Source: Sphingobacterium sp. SRCM116780
GTDB taxonomy: Bacteria; Bacteroidota; Bacteroidia; Sphingobacteriales; Sphingobacteriaceae
Direction of reading: 5' to 3'
Length of the DNA: 64,000 nt
NCBI RefSeq assembly: GCF_021442025.1
Contig: NZ_CP090446.1
Coordinates: forward strand, 1,302,001-1,366,000
The notes beneath the pieces are model-generated. The model was not told where the DNA came from. It saw nothing but the letters and a program-made list of their open reading frames with translations, and did not search any database. Positions within the stretch are counted from its first letter, which is position 1, and each line of letters starts with the position of its first letter. A program made the translations under genes and the position numbers. Positions 1 through 9,400 of this stretch are shown piece by piece.

Positions 1-1435
1 TTATATTTCGGTCTCCTCTTTTGAATTTGCTATGTAATAACATTGAAGGTATATGAGGATAATTATCATTAATATATTTGAATACCTCCTGGGAATCTTT
101 TATGGTATTCATTACCACCAAAATTTTTTGTGCATTGTTAACACCTTCAGAGATGATATTTTTTGCTATTTCAAACGATTCCAACTTATGAACAATGTGT
201 CTATTAAACTTGTCTAATTCTTCATTTTCCAATTTTACTTCTAGTACATCTTCACCTAGAAGTTCTTTAACTTTATTATATAAGATGGTTGGCATAGTAG
301 CTGTGCCAATATGTATATGGCAATTAATTGCTTTTAACACTTCAATAAGTTTCAGTACTAAAGCTTGAGATACACCTGAATAAGTGTGTATTTCATCGAG
401 AATAATGTCGCAACCTTTTAAATCTAGAATCATTGCTTCATAACCTTTCATTCCTAAAGCAATTGTTGCTAGTTGATGCGGAGTAAGTATTTTAATTGCT
501 GAACCGATTAAACTTTGAAGCGCAACTTCTTCTTCTTCTTCTTTTCGTTTAACGATTATAGAAGTAGAATGTAAAACACGTATATCAATATTTGGATTTT
601 CTTCCTCTAAATCTCTACCTACACGTTTATACATGGCGTTAATAGAAGCCTGAAACGGAAGGGTATAAAAAACTCTTCCTCTACAACGCCTAAATAGATA
701 ATCGGTCTTACCAGCTCCTGTACAAGCTATAACTATAGTGTGTTTTTTATTTGAATGAGCATTTTTATATGATAATGGATATAAAGGATGTTGTCGATTA
801 TAAAAATTTAAATTTGGTTTTTTGAATATACGATTTAACTGATGTTCTGTTTCATTTATTAAAGAAGAAGCAAAATGATCCGCACCCATTAATAAACCTC
901 GCCAGTTAGAATAACCTTTTCTTTTAGATTCAGTATCACAGTAATCTATACAATATTGTAAGTTATTTAAAGCTTCTTCTTTTGAAATTTTTTGACAACT
1001 TATACCTAGTTCATTAATAATTTTAAATGCATGTGCACTCCATTCTTCCCATTTTCCTAAATGGAATTCCTGATATTCATAGGCTTCTTCCAAATCCAAT
1101 AAACCCATTTCATTTCTATCATTCATTACTGACTTGTGATGTCCAACGACCATTTCAATTATAGCATCCCACTGTTCTTTTGGAAAAACTGACAAAAAGA
1201 ATAATGATACAATTTCGTGTCTGAAGATATCACGTTTATTTGCTGTTCCTTTTAATCTTTCTTGAAAGAAAGGATGTGCTTTACCTATATCATGCAATAT
1301 GGCACCATTTAATGCAATACTTTTATCCATTCCAAGATATTTAGCAAATGTTGTAGCTGCCATACTTACCTGCTTTAGATGTGTTGATAAAAGCGTCCAT
1401 TCGGGAGCAGATTTAGCGTATAGTTCTAATTGCAT
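1..1435 (-). CDS. cas3: CRISPR-associated helicase/nuclease Cas3, C-terminal part beyond the window
   Basis: Effector nuclease-helicase of a type I CRISPR system, which degrades DNA opened by Cascade. The frame starts with ATG at 1435, directly after the cas5 stop codon, and is still open at base 1, so about 478 residues are visible. The N-terminal HD nuclease shows H19, H48-D49 (LHDIGKAH), H73, H99/H100 and a late GADHFASS near residue 186. The helicase part shows Walker A CTGAGKT near residues 238-244, a DEIH box (ILDEIHTYS), the motif III-like GTATMP, and LLHSKFKRGDRN, which is typical of the second helicase domain. The remaining helicase part and C-terminal domain lie outside. No frameshift is visible in the part seen. 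Confidence 0.93.
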   Translation of the reverse strand, partial: MQLELYAKSAPEWTLLSTHLKQVSMAATTFAKYLGMDKSIALNGAILHDIGKAHPFFQERLKGTANKRDIFRHEIVSLFFLSVFPKEQWDAIIEMVVGHHKSVMNDRNEMGLLDLEEAYEYQEFHLGKWEEWSAHAFKIINELGISCQKISKEEALNNLQYCIDYCDTESKRKGYSNWRGLLMGADHFASSLINETEHQLNRIFKKPNLNFYNRQHPLYPLSYKNAHSNKKHTIVIACTGAGKTDYLFRRCRGRVFYTLPFQASINAMYKRVGRDLEEENPNIDIRVLHSTSIIVKRKEEEEEVALQSLIGSAIKILTPHQLATIALGMKGYEAMILDLKGCDIILDEIHTYSGVSQALVLKLIEVLKAINCHIHIGTATMPTILYNKVKELLGEDVLEVKLENEELDKFNRHIVHKLESFEIAKNIISEGVNNAQKILVVMNTIKDSQEVFKYINDNYPHIPSMLLHSKFKRGDRNI

Positions 1436-2023
1436 CTATATTGAATTTACAGGTGTACCTACTATTTTAAGCCATCCATACATAGGTTCTTTTGTTAAAC
1501 GATGGAATCCAACTTGAAATGCACTTTCATTTTTTTCAAAAATAAGTTCATAACCATTGAAAGAACCATCATCCTCATCGAATTCATGCTGTGAAAGCTG
1601 AGTGACTCTTGTTGGCATCAATATATCTTCATTTCTGCAAAGACAGATGTGCTGCTTTGAAGCAATTTCAGCGTCTATTAATGAAGAGAATACCAAGTGT
1701 AGAACTGGTTCTAATAAAATACCCCTTACTAAAATAGCTTTTGGTCTTTCAAAAAGTATTTGCTTTCCTCTTTTGGTGGAATTCCAACCTCTTGTTTGAA
1801 TAACTTCTTGTTGTTGACTTATTTGAGAATAGGATAACCTATGTCTCATAATTTTTTTTATACCAACTTCGTTCAATAATTCTGGAAATATTTTTTTTTC
1901 AATTCCTTCTACAATACTTGGCGTTAGGAATTGTTGTGAAAATGTTTCACTATCTCTTACTGCAGTCCAAGGTTTGATAAAACCAAATTGACCTGTATAT
2001 TTTACAACAAAATATTTTTCCAT
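1436..2023 (-). CDS. cas5: CRISPR-associated protein Cas5 (small RAMP subunit of Cascade)
   Basis: A 195-residue protein whose N-terminus (VKYTGQFGFIKPWTAVRD, then SQQFLTPSIVEGIEK) fits Cas5: a beta strand, a glycine/phenylalanine turn and the Ser-Ile-Xaa-Gly-Ile helix. The C-terminus (EPMYGWLKIVGTPV) also suits a RAMP fold. Cas5 caps the 5' handle of crRNA in Cascade. Its stop codon abuts the cas3 start and it follows cas6 by 7 bases, so the three are one transcription unit. The Cas5p or Cas5t branches used by Bacteroidota I-B systems are the likely relatives, but the subtype is inferred, not seen. It is shorter than many Cas5 proteins. Confidence 0.72.
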   Translation of the reverse strand: MEKYFVVKYTGQFGFIKPWTAVRDSETFSQQFLTPSIVEGIEKKIFPELLNEVGIKKIMRHRLSYSQISQQQEVIQTRGWNSTKRGKQILFERPKAILVRGILLEPVLHLVFSSLIDAEIASKQHICLCRNEDILMPTRVTQLSQHEFDEDDGSFNGYELIFEKNESAFQVGFHRLTKEPMYGWLKIVGTPVNSI

Positions 2024-2030
2024 TTTAATA

Positions 2031-2690
2031 TTATTTTAATGCTCCAAAGCCAATTCCTGTAGATTCACCTAATCCTACCAACCAAGTGAAAGCTATTTGT
2101 TCAGGTGATCCTTCGATAATTATAGGTGCAAGGGTAGTTTTGTTATTTACTCCCTTATAATTAATTAGTTTCGTTTTTGGAGAAGTATAATTTTTGTCAA
2201 AGAAAACTCTGATACCTTCAGAACTTAAATCAGCATGTTTTAATTTATTTTTAATATTTTCAGTTAGTAATTGATCAAAGTCCCAATCTTCGTATGTCAC
2301 ATGCTTTGATGTGCCATTTTCTTTTTTTCTAAGTAGAATAGGGCTACTTAACAAGAATCTTTCAGATGAATTGAATTGAGGTGTTTCAACGATTTGAACA
2401 TCAATAATAGAGATTCCATAAAAAAGAGTTGGTGATTTTAAAATGCCACTAAGCATTTTTTTTATTAATTCCGTACTATAGGAGCTTATAAAAAAATATG
2501 ATCCATTTTTAGTATGGATTCCTGATTTTGAAGTGGTTGTGTTCTGAAGCCACGAGAAAGAATAAATACTTGTCTTTCCGTGTTCGGTATTATCTTTTCC
2601 TAACCAATTATTAATTGAACTCGTTAATAAATGTTGATAGTTGAAAGGGATTGGATCTTTTGATCCTGAAAGTTTTAAATATAATCTCAT
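2031..2690 (-). CDS. cas6: CRISPR RNA endonuclease Cas6
   Basis: A 219-residue protein that cuts pre-crRNA within the repeat. Two hallmarks are visible: the N-terminal strand-loop-helix with IPFNYQHLLTSSINNWLG, and the C-terminal glycine-rich loop GLGESTGIGFGALK at the very end, the Cas6 signature. A His in the YQH segment near residue 20 could be catalytic, which is inference. This is the first gene of the minus-strand cas operon. In most I-B operons cas8b and cas7 come next; here cas5 follows after 7 bases, so those genes are either elsewhere (beyond cas3) or missing. Confidence 0.88.
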   Translation of the reverse strand: MRLYLKLSGSKDPIPFNYQHLLTSSINNWLGKDNTEHGKTSIYSFSWLQNTTTSKSGIHTKNGSYFFISSYSTELIKKMLSGILKSPTLFYGISIIDVQIVETPQFNSSERFLLSSPILLRKKENGTSKHVTYEDWDFDQLLTENIKNKLKHADLSSEGIRVFFDKNYTSPKTKLINYKGVNNKTTLAPIIIEGSPEQIAFTWLVGLGESTGIGFGALK

Positions 2691-3408
2691 ATATTTATTG
2701 TTGAAATTTATTTTTTATGAAAGTATAATTAGCCTACAACAAATAAAAAAATTAGAATCCATTTATATATAATATCCTTTTCATGTAAAACATTAAATGG
2801 TACTTATTGTATTTTTATTATTTACCACCTTAAAGTAGTAATATTTCAAATTTTATTTTTTGCGGTTAATATTGGCCTTTAATGATTAACAATTTACTGA
2901 AAAATAATTGATTTTTTTGATTTTAAAAATTATTTTTCAAAGATAGTTTTCTAACAAAGTTATGTTTTACGGAAAACCATAAAAGGTTATTTGAATAGCT
3001 AAATAATATTTTTTTATAAAAATTATGCTATTATACTTTAGCAATCTTTGAAGGGAACAATGGAATGTTGATTAGGTCGTGTTAACTAAAGTTTCTGATA
3101 ATCTTTTTTATATTGGACTATTATCAATGTCTTGGAATAATTCAATTTTATAAAGGATCAATCACTTCATACCTGGGATAGTGATGTTCTTCTGTCTTAG
3201 CAGTCTGACAAATATCGGATATGTCTCCAATTTCAAAAAAAAACGGTTTATTATGATACTTATTCTTAACAGTCTTGTAATTACTAAAAATTTAAAGCTA
3301 AAAACCCTCATTAGCAGGGTATGAGAGTTATTATCTTAATTAGCTAGAATTCTTTTTTTCTAAATTGATATATATCCAATAATAGTGATGCTGTCTTATC
3401 AACCTTCC
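2691..3408. other. AT-rich intergenic region between cas operon and XRE gene
   Basis: About 720 bases with no convincing ORF. It should carry the cas6 promoter. On the minus strand near 2715-2745 a TTTG followed about 20 bases later by a TA-CTTTC-like stretch is a weak match to the Bacteroidota promoter. Repeated 28-37 bp units with spacers were looked for and not found, so this is not the CRISPR array. Much of it is simple A/T-rich sequence. Confidence 0.5.
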
Positions 3409-3804
3409 CTAACTCTTCCCTTTATTACTTTTGCTCTTAGTTTCTTCCTCTGCCACGACGATTTCTACGATTTCGGAGTCAGATAATTTAGAAGCAGTAC
3501 CATCTGCTTTTAATTTAGGAACTTTTTTATAGCGAATTTTAATCAATTCATCTTCAGGTAAACCATTCGGAAAGAAATCATTGAGACCTTTTACATTAAA
3601 AACAGCGCTGAGTATAACAAGGTGTCTCAAATTGTATTTTTCAGGTTGCTCTATGGATTCGCATTTACCTACAAAAGTTTCAGCAAAGCCCATTTTATCA
3701 CTTAGTACCGTTTGCGACCAACCGTTTTCTAAGCGGAGTTCTTTTACTTTTTTAATCAATTCGTATTCAATCCTATAAATAGACTTCGATTCAAAAATTT
3801 CCAT
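3409..3804 (-). CDS. XRE-family helix-turn-helix transcriptional regulator
   Basis: A 131-residue protein. The N-terminal half holds an HTH_3/XRE DNA-binding domain: residues 14-35 read ELIKKVKELRLENGWSQTVL, followed by SDKMGFAETFVGKCE and the late helix LRHLVILSAVFNV. The C-terminus is charged and probably disordered (EEETKSKSNKGKS). Its start codon is 18 bases from a perfect 18-bp palindrome that also overlaps the -33 box of a divergent promoter, so it likely represses both itself and the divergent transcript. It is transcribed in the same direction as the cas genes but separated from them by about 720 bases. Whether it controls the cas operon is open. Confidence 0.82.
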   Translation of the reverse strand: MEIFESKSIYRIEYELIKKVKELRLENGWSQTVLSDKMGFAETFVGKCESIEQPEKYNLRHLVILSAVFNVKGLNDFFPNGLPEDELIKIRYKKVPKLKADGTASKLSDSEIVEIVVAEEETKSKSNKGKS

Positions 3805-3821
3805 GTGTATATAAAATTATT

Positions 3822-3839
3822 CTACCAAATATTTGGTAG
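3822..3839. promoter_or_regulatory. Perfect 18-bp palindrome, probable operator of the XRE regulator
   Basis: CTACCAAATATTTGGTAG equals its own reverse complement. It lies 18 bases upstream of the XRE start codon and covers the -33 TTTG of a plus-strand promoter. This is the normal place for a dimeric XRE repressor site; the binding itself is inferred. Confidence 0.7.
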
Positions 3840-3863
3840 TATTAAATTGATTTATTATATTTG
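3832..3863 (+). promoter_or_regulatory. Bacteroidota-type promoter reading away from the XRE gene
   Basis: TTTG at 3832-3835, then 20 bases, then TATATTTG at 3856-3863, which matches TAnnTTTG exactly. This is the primary sigma consensus of Bacteroidota with ideal spacing. Transcription would start near 3870 and enter the structured leader and the 36-codon ORF. Confidence 0.65.
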
Positions 3864-4009
3864 TTTATTATTTAGCGACAAATAGAGTAGGAGAATATCT
3901 CCAGATCTAAACGATGTCACTTACGAACAGAAACCGTCAAATTCGCCTCGTAAGATGATTCGGAGTTCGCTTTTCATTGAATTTTTGTATTATTGCAACA
4001 TAATTCAGT

Positions 4010-4100
4010 GGAGCGGACTTCATTTCAGTCTTCGTGGCAGTTAACCTTCGGTTAACGCGGTTCTTGACGGTACCATGTGCGAAGCTTTGAAGTCCGCTCC
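4010..4100 (+). repeat. Inverted repeat with nested hairpin, probable structured RNA leader
   Basis: GGAGCGGACTTCA (4010-4022) is the exact reverse complement of TGAAGTCCGCTCC (4088-4100). Inside it CTTCG (4029-4033) can pair with CGAAG (4080-4084), and GTTAACC-ttc-GGTTAAC (4040-4056) is a perfect 7-bp hairpin with a 3-nt loop. The element is richer in G+C than its surroundings. It lies downstream of the strong promoter at 3832-3863, so it would be transcribed as a leader or small RNA. It does not match any RNA family I recognise. Confidence 0.6.
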
Positions 4101-4169
4101 TTTGATTCTATCTAAGAAGCCTTCCTCACAGTTAAGTTGTCATCGTTTTCATAAAACCAATTAAAAATT

Positions 4170-4280
4170 ATGAAGACAATACAAACAATCAGAAATACAT
4201 CAACAAATTTGATCAATGATCGAAGTGTTGATTTTATCCATTTAAACTTAACAAGCAACCACATCCGCGCACCAAGCTGA
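4170..4280 (+). CDS. Possible small peptide gene, 36 residues
   Basis: ATG at 4170 opens a 36-codon frame (beginning MKTIQTIRNTSTNLIND, ending NHIRAPS) closed by TGA at 4278. It is the first decent frame after the structured leader and the XRE-controlled promoter. The peptide has no signal sequence or membrane helix and is rich in Asn, Thr and Ser. I do not recognise it. It could be a regulatory or substrate peptide, or chance; only its position speaks for it. Confidence 0.3.
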   Translation: MKTIQTIRNTSTNLINDRSVDFIHLNLTSNHIRAPS

Positions 4281-4418
4281 TGATGATAAAAACACTAAAA
4301 CCAAATTAAAAGGACGGTTATAGATCAGTATTAATCTAGCTACATACTCTATTTATGACTAAACGTTGATGCGGTTTTGCCGGCTTGTATTAATTTTTAC
4401 AATTCCCCCGTTTTTTGA

Positions 4419-4479
4419 TATACCCCCTTTATACCTGAGCTATACTCCAGTTATACTCTCGTATATCCGTGTTATACCC
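4419..4479. repeat. Six TATAC/TATAT units with 11-bp period
   Basis: Units start at 4419, 4430, 4441, 4452, 4462 and 4473: TATACCCCC, TATACCTGA, TATACTCCA, TATACTCTC, TATATCCGT, TATACCCGA. Spacing is 11, 11, 11, 10 and 11 bases, close to one turn of DNA, so all units face one side of the helix. Because 11 is not a multiple of three, the repeat is not coding. It could be a multi-site binding array, iteron-like; nothing shows which protein. Confidence 0.7.
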
Positions 4480-4712
4480 GACTGCTAATGCTATCTTGAC
4501 ACATAAAACTAGCAAATATAATGATACTATCAAAAAACAGTTGTAAAATTAAGCTTATTGCATCGCGATAAGACAAGTCGGTTTTTAGTATTTATCGCTG
4601 ATGTCCGTGACGAAAACCATATAGATAACCTGTGACCCTAACACTAAAACGGCATCTGATTGAATGAATTTATTTTATTGACCGAGTGATCTAAGGCTTG
4701 CTGTAGACCCCT

Positions 4713-4745
4713 TTAGGATACCTTGTTAGGATATCTGTAAGGATG
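4713..4745. repeat. Three short repeats of TTAGGATA type
   Basis: TTAGGATA at 4713-4720 and 4726-4733, and the variant TAAGGATG at 4738-4745, spaced 13 and 12 bases. They lie 40-70 bases upstream of the long open frame starting at 4785. Function unknown; possibly a second regulatory array. Confidence 0.4.
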
Positions 4746-4784
4746 ATTATTGCTCCTTCGGTCGCTTCTTTAAAACCTTAAAAA

Positions 4785-5624
4785 ATGAACAATTTTATTA
4801 AGGGTGGGAGAGTACATGCCTTTTTTCAGGAACTTTTCTGCCAAGCGAAAACTAAAAGCAATCCAGATGCTAAAAAACAAGAAAAATCTGTTGAAATACT
4901 TCGAGACTGCCTTGTGGCTGTTCGACGCGTTCCTGAAGATCAGTCGAAGATGTATCAACGTGAAGTTGAAGTACGCCCGGTCCAGTCTGGAACAAAAGAC
5001 GAAGCAGCGTCGAAGACGAGCTTAACAATTATCGAAGCGGAGCGTAACAAATTTCACGGAATCGGTAGAATTACTAGGGCAGAGCGTCTTTCAAGGTACT
5101 TTTCTTGGACTTGCTTTACACCAACTTCTAACCTTCCTCGGACTAACTTCGAGCGCCCAACGCTTTTACACAGCTCTTGCACCACCCTTTTACCACAGTT
5201 GGCTCGGGAAAACAGCGGTGCAACAGCGATAAAACAGCGGTCCAGTTGTAAAGAAACTCCGAAGTTGGTTAGAAGAAAGTGCGAAGAGAGTCCGAATATG
5301 GTATCTATTCTGTTTATCGTTTTTCAGCAATTTTTCGGAAAAATTCGCAATTTGAGTAACTGCAAAAGTGTATGCTTCAGCTACCACAGGAATACTAGAG
5401 TAACACCTAGAAAAGAGGATAAAACTACTCAATTGCTACCGTATGAGTGCCCAAGAATTACTCCATTGAACAGAGAGGAGATACTTAAACTCTTGCTAAA
5501 AAATGGAGGGTCTGCAAAGCGCTTATCTAAGTGGTCAAACTTTTTGAGACGGCTATCTGCCTACTTTGAGTACGATCGTCTGTGTAGAGGCTTTAAAAAT
5601 GTCTTCATTGAGAGGGTGAGAGGT
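4785..5624 (+). other. 840-nt open frame upstream of and in frame with the TlpA-like gene, coding status doubtful
   Basis: From ATG 4785 the frame stays open into the thioredoxin gene, which would give a 548-residue protein with a 280-residue N-terminal extension. The extension has no recognisable domain, is rich in Arg, Lys, Ser and Cys, and would place the obvious signal peptide of the TlpA protein in mid-chain. A second frame is open from 4804 to 5025 and, after its stop, continues with protein-like sequence to about 5240. The segment looks less AT-rich than its surroundings. It may be a decayed gene, a conserved non-coding leader or a real unknown gene in another frame; I cannot decide. 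Confidence 0.4.
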
Positions 5625-6431
5625 ATGAAGGATGGTGGTACTTTGAGAACTATTGCTTTGCATCCAATCATCCGTTTTTTTAAGACGTTGAACTATAGCA
5701 TCCTGCTTTTTACCTGCCTTGCTGTATGTCCTATCATTCGTTTGTCAGCTCAGGAGCCCCGCAAGGACAGCGGGGTGAATGGGTTAACTTTTCAATTGGA
5801 CAATTACATTGATTTTAAGTTTGATCAAGCTTTGACCGATAAGGTTAAAATAGAGCATCCAACAATCGATTTTAAGCAATTCCCAGTCAAATGGTACAAG
5901 ATAAAAGAAGGAAAGATCAAAAGCATTTCTGTAGGCAATCAAATACCTGATTCAATCCTCAACATACCTATTTGGGTCGTCAATGACTCTCTGGGTAGAG
6001 AAATGTTAACACTCCGAGAACTGTCCTTTAAAAAATTTATTGTTCTTGACTTTTGGGCACGATGGTGTAGTCCTTGTTTAAAATCAGTTGATCATTGGGA
6101 AGAAATTCACGACGCTGTCAAAGCGGATATCGCGGTACTTCCCGTTAATATTGACTTTGATTTTTGGGCTTTGAAATATGCCAAGGATAGGAAATGGAAA
6201 AATACACAAGTGATAGGTCCTGCAGGCTATTTTTTTGCACAGTATTTTTTAGGACAAGCCTTGGTTGGACCCAATGTTTGGATAAAAGACGGGCGTCTCT
6301 TTGGCGTGACAAAAGCTAGCCAAAGTTCCTATGCATTTATCAACCTCTTGCGTTCGGGTAAAATAGATGAATTGCCTGTAGAAACAAGGTATCCTTCTGT
6401 TTATAGTAATAGTTCAAATAATAGTAATTAA
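5625..6431 (+). CDS. TlpA-like thioredoxin-family protein of a SusCD operon
   Basis: Start taken at ATG 5625 because it places a hydrophobic signal segment (LNYSILLFTCLAVCPIIRLSAQ) at the N-terminus of a 268-residue exported protein. The C-terminal half is a thioredoxin fold with the redox motif WARWCSPC, preceded by a typical TlpA/AhpC lead-in (SLGREMLTLRELSFKKFIVLD) and followed by VLPVNIDFDFWALKYAKDR. Proteins of this kind are periplasmic thiol-disulfide oxidoreductases often encoded beside RagA/SusC pairs. Its TAA overlaps the ATG of susC by one base (TAATG), so the two are translationally coupled. The substrate is unknown. Confidence 0.8.
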   Translation: MKDGGTLRTIALHPIIRFFKTLNYSILLFTCLAVCPIIRLSAQEPRKDSGVNGLTFQLDNYIDFKFDQALTDKVKIEHPTIDFKQFPVKWYKIKEGKIKSISVGNQIPDSILNIPIWVVNDSLGREMLTLRELSFKKFIVLDFWARWCSPCLKSVDHWEEIHDAVKADIAVLPVNIDFDFWALKYAKDRKWKNTQVIGPAGYFFAQYFLGQALVGPNVWIKDGRLFGVTKASQSSYAFINLLRSGKIDELPVETRYPSVYSNSSNNSN

Positions 6432-9400
6432 TGATATTGATTATGATATATTTATATTATTTTTTAAGTAAAGAAAATACTTGGATTATTTTCTTTGCAG
6501 TTCTCCTGCAATTGTCTACTTTTTCGGTATCCTACAGCCAAGAAAAGACTGTCTTTCGAGGACAGGTTCGGTCTTCTTTGGATGGTACTGCTGTCATGAA
6601 CGCCTCCATTAAATTGAAAAATAATACACTGATCGTACAAACAGATGATAACGGAAATTTTGAATTCAAAAGTCAGCGAGACACGGGAACTCTTGTGCTG
6701 CAACATCTCCAATATCATATTAAAGAAGTTCATTTTGATTCGTATAAAAAGTTTTTAGCGATACAGCTAGATCCTAGAGAAAATGCATTGGAAGAAGTTC
6801 AGGTTTACAACACAGGTTATTACTCAATTCCAAAAGAAAGAGCGACGGGTTCGTATGAATTAGTAGATAGAAAACAATTGAATCAATCTCTTTCAAGTAA
6901 TCTATTGAGCCGATTAGAAGGCTTGACTGGTGCGTTGTCCTTTGATCGAAGAACAGCTATAACGAAGGAATCCTCGAATGAACAGCTGAATCTTCGGTTA
7001 AGAGGAGTGAGTACTATTATGAGTAATGCACAACCTTTGATCATTGTCAATAACTTTCCATTTGATGGTGATATTGCAGATATCAATCCAAACGATGTCG
7101 AGTCTTTGGTATTTTTAAAAGACGCAGCATCTGCAGCCATTTGGGGGGCAAAATCGGGTAATGGTGTTATTGTGATCCAACTGAAAACGGCTAAGAATGA
7201 GACGGCACGATCCATACAGTTTTCCTATAGCAATCGTATAGGGGGTAAACCTGATGTATTTAACGGGAACAGGTTCATTTCTTCTCCTGACTTTATGGAA
7301 CTGGAAAAAGAACTATTCCAAAAAAGCTATTTTAAAGAAAATAATACGACGCTACTTTCTCCTTATGTCTATCTTTTGTTTCAGCATCAGAAAGGTTTGA
7401 TTGATGATGAAATCTTAGACAGACAAACTAGACTACTGGCATCCACGGATATCAGAAAAGATGCATCGCAATATCTATATCAAAATTCGATAGCTAAAAT
7501 AGCGAATCTTTCGCTAAGTGGTGGGGGTAAATCGCATGGTTATTTCTTGTCATTTGGGTATGACCATTCCCGTTTTGCGTTAAAAGGAAATGAAGATGTC
7601 CGTTATTCGTTTCGGGCAGATCATTCCTTTCAGTTTACACCAAAGCTTTCAGCACAGATTACAACCGATTATATCATCCGTAAGGAGCGCACAAATGCGG
7701 TTTCGATGTATGATCAATCAGGGATAGTGCCCGCTGATAAATTGATGATCTATCCGTATGCCTCATTGATCAATACAGATGGTTCATACCAGACGATGCC
7801 TATTGCTTTTAGTCCTTTTTATATCCATGATTTTATGCAAACCACTGGACGTGATTGGCTGTTTAACCCATTGCAGGAGTTGGAACTAAGAGATCAGACG
7901 AATACAAACAATGCGCTTCGATTTTTATCAAGTTTGAAATATAAACCTATAGACGGTCTGACACTTTCACTCCAATATAATTATAATCTGAGCAATGGAG
8001 CAAAGCAAAATTACTATGATAAAAATAGTTATTACGCTCGAAATCTGATCAATAGATACATGCAGTTAAATGGAGCATTTATTGTTCCAGATGGTAACAT
8101 ACGCCATGCACAAACAGATCAGACTGTAAAACACACGGGACGGTTCCAGATGGATTATCATAAAACACTTGTCAATGATTTGGTTTTGACAACACTGATC
8201 GGTGCTGAACTGAGTGAAAACAAAGCAACTATAGAGCCGAACCAAATCCTTTACAATTTTAATGACGATACCTTCATCGGGCTTACGGCACTGGATTATA
8301 CAACCTATTTCCCTGTTCGTCCAGAAGGAAGTGCACGTATTCCGGTCTCAGGTAGTCAAGTTTTTGAATTGACAGATCGGTTTATATCGTATTACGGCTT
8401 GGGTTCTTTGAATTGGAAACAACGGTATTTGCTTACAGGTAGTTTACGTTGGGATGCTTCCAATTTGTTTGGTGTAAAGACCAATCAAAAAGGTGTACCG
8501 TTGTGGTCTATTGGCACTTCTTGGTTGATCCATCGAGAAAGCTTTGCGCAATCACTGCCCTTTACTGAATTGAAACTGCGTGCTACTGTAGGTGAAAATG
8601 GTAATATCAATAAGAATGCATCCGCTTTTCCAACGGCAGCCTTTACCATAGGAAGTATGACAAGACTGCAAGAGGCACTTTTGAAAACTGCCGGAAATCC
8701 ACAGCTGAAATGGGAACGTGTGCGTACCTGGAATCTAGGACTTGACTGGGCAGTACACAGGAATACGTTGGGTGGAAGCATCGATATTTTTGAGAAAGAT
8801 TGTTATGACCTTTTGGGTTATAAAAATGCAGATCCTACGACAGGGATTAATCCTGCTGTGGGCGGAGTAAAGGAGATGATCAATTATGGACAGTTTCAAA
8901 GTCGGGGAATCGATATAAACCTCTATTGGCGACAGGTGAAGCTAGGTACTTTGTTCCTGAACGCTGATCTAAAAATAAGTAAAAATTGGAATAAGGTCAT
9001 CGATTATGATATAAAACCTACTACGATTTTAGACTATTTTCAATATATCGTACCAGCAACTTCTGGGAAATCTAGGGATATCTTATACGCATTTCCTTGG
9101 TATGGTCTAGATGCTGAAACGGGGAGTCCATTGGTCTCAGATGGTACACAACTCGGCACGACCTATGGTTCCCATGTTTCTAGTTTTGATTACGAAAAAC
9201 TGTTACAAGTGGGTAATAGTTTTCCGCTATGGAATGGCTCCTTTCGAAATGAATGGGTATATAACAATATTTCGCTGAGCTTTTTGTTCACGTGGAAAGG
9301 TGCCTATCAATTTAGACGCAGTTCGGTTAATTATCAGGAATTAATGGAGAAATGGAATATGCATACTGATTATCATAACCGTTGGCAAAAGAAAGGAGAT

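Noticed and set aside
2691-3408. Possible CRISPR array beside the cas genes
   Set aside because: No repeated unit of 25-40 bases with spacers can be found; the region is simple A/T-rich DNA.
3924-4072. ACCGTCAA and TTGACGGT as arms of a larger stem
   Set aside because: Only 8 bp, and pairing them would cross the well-supported 13-bp stem at 4010-4100; probably chance.
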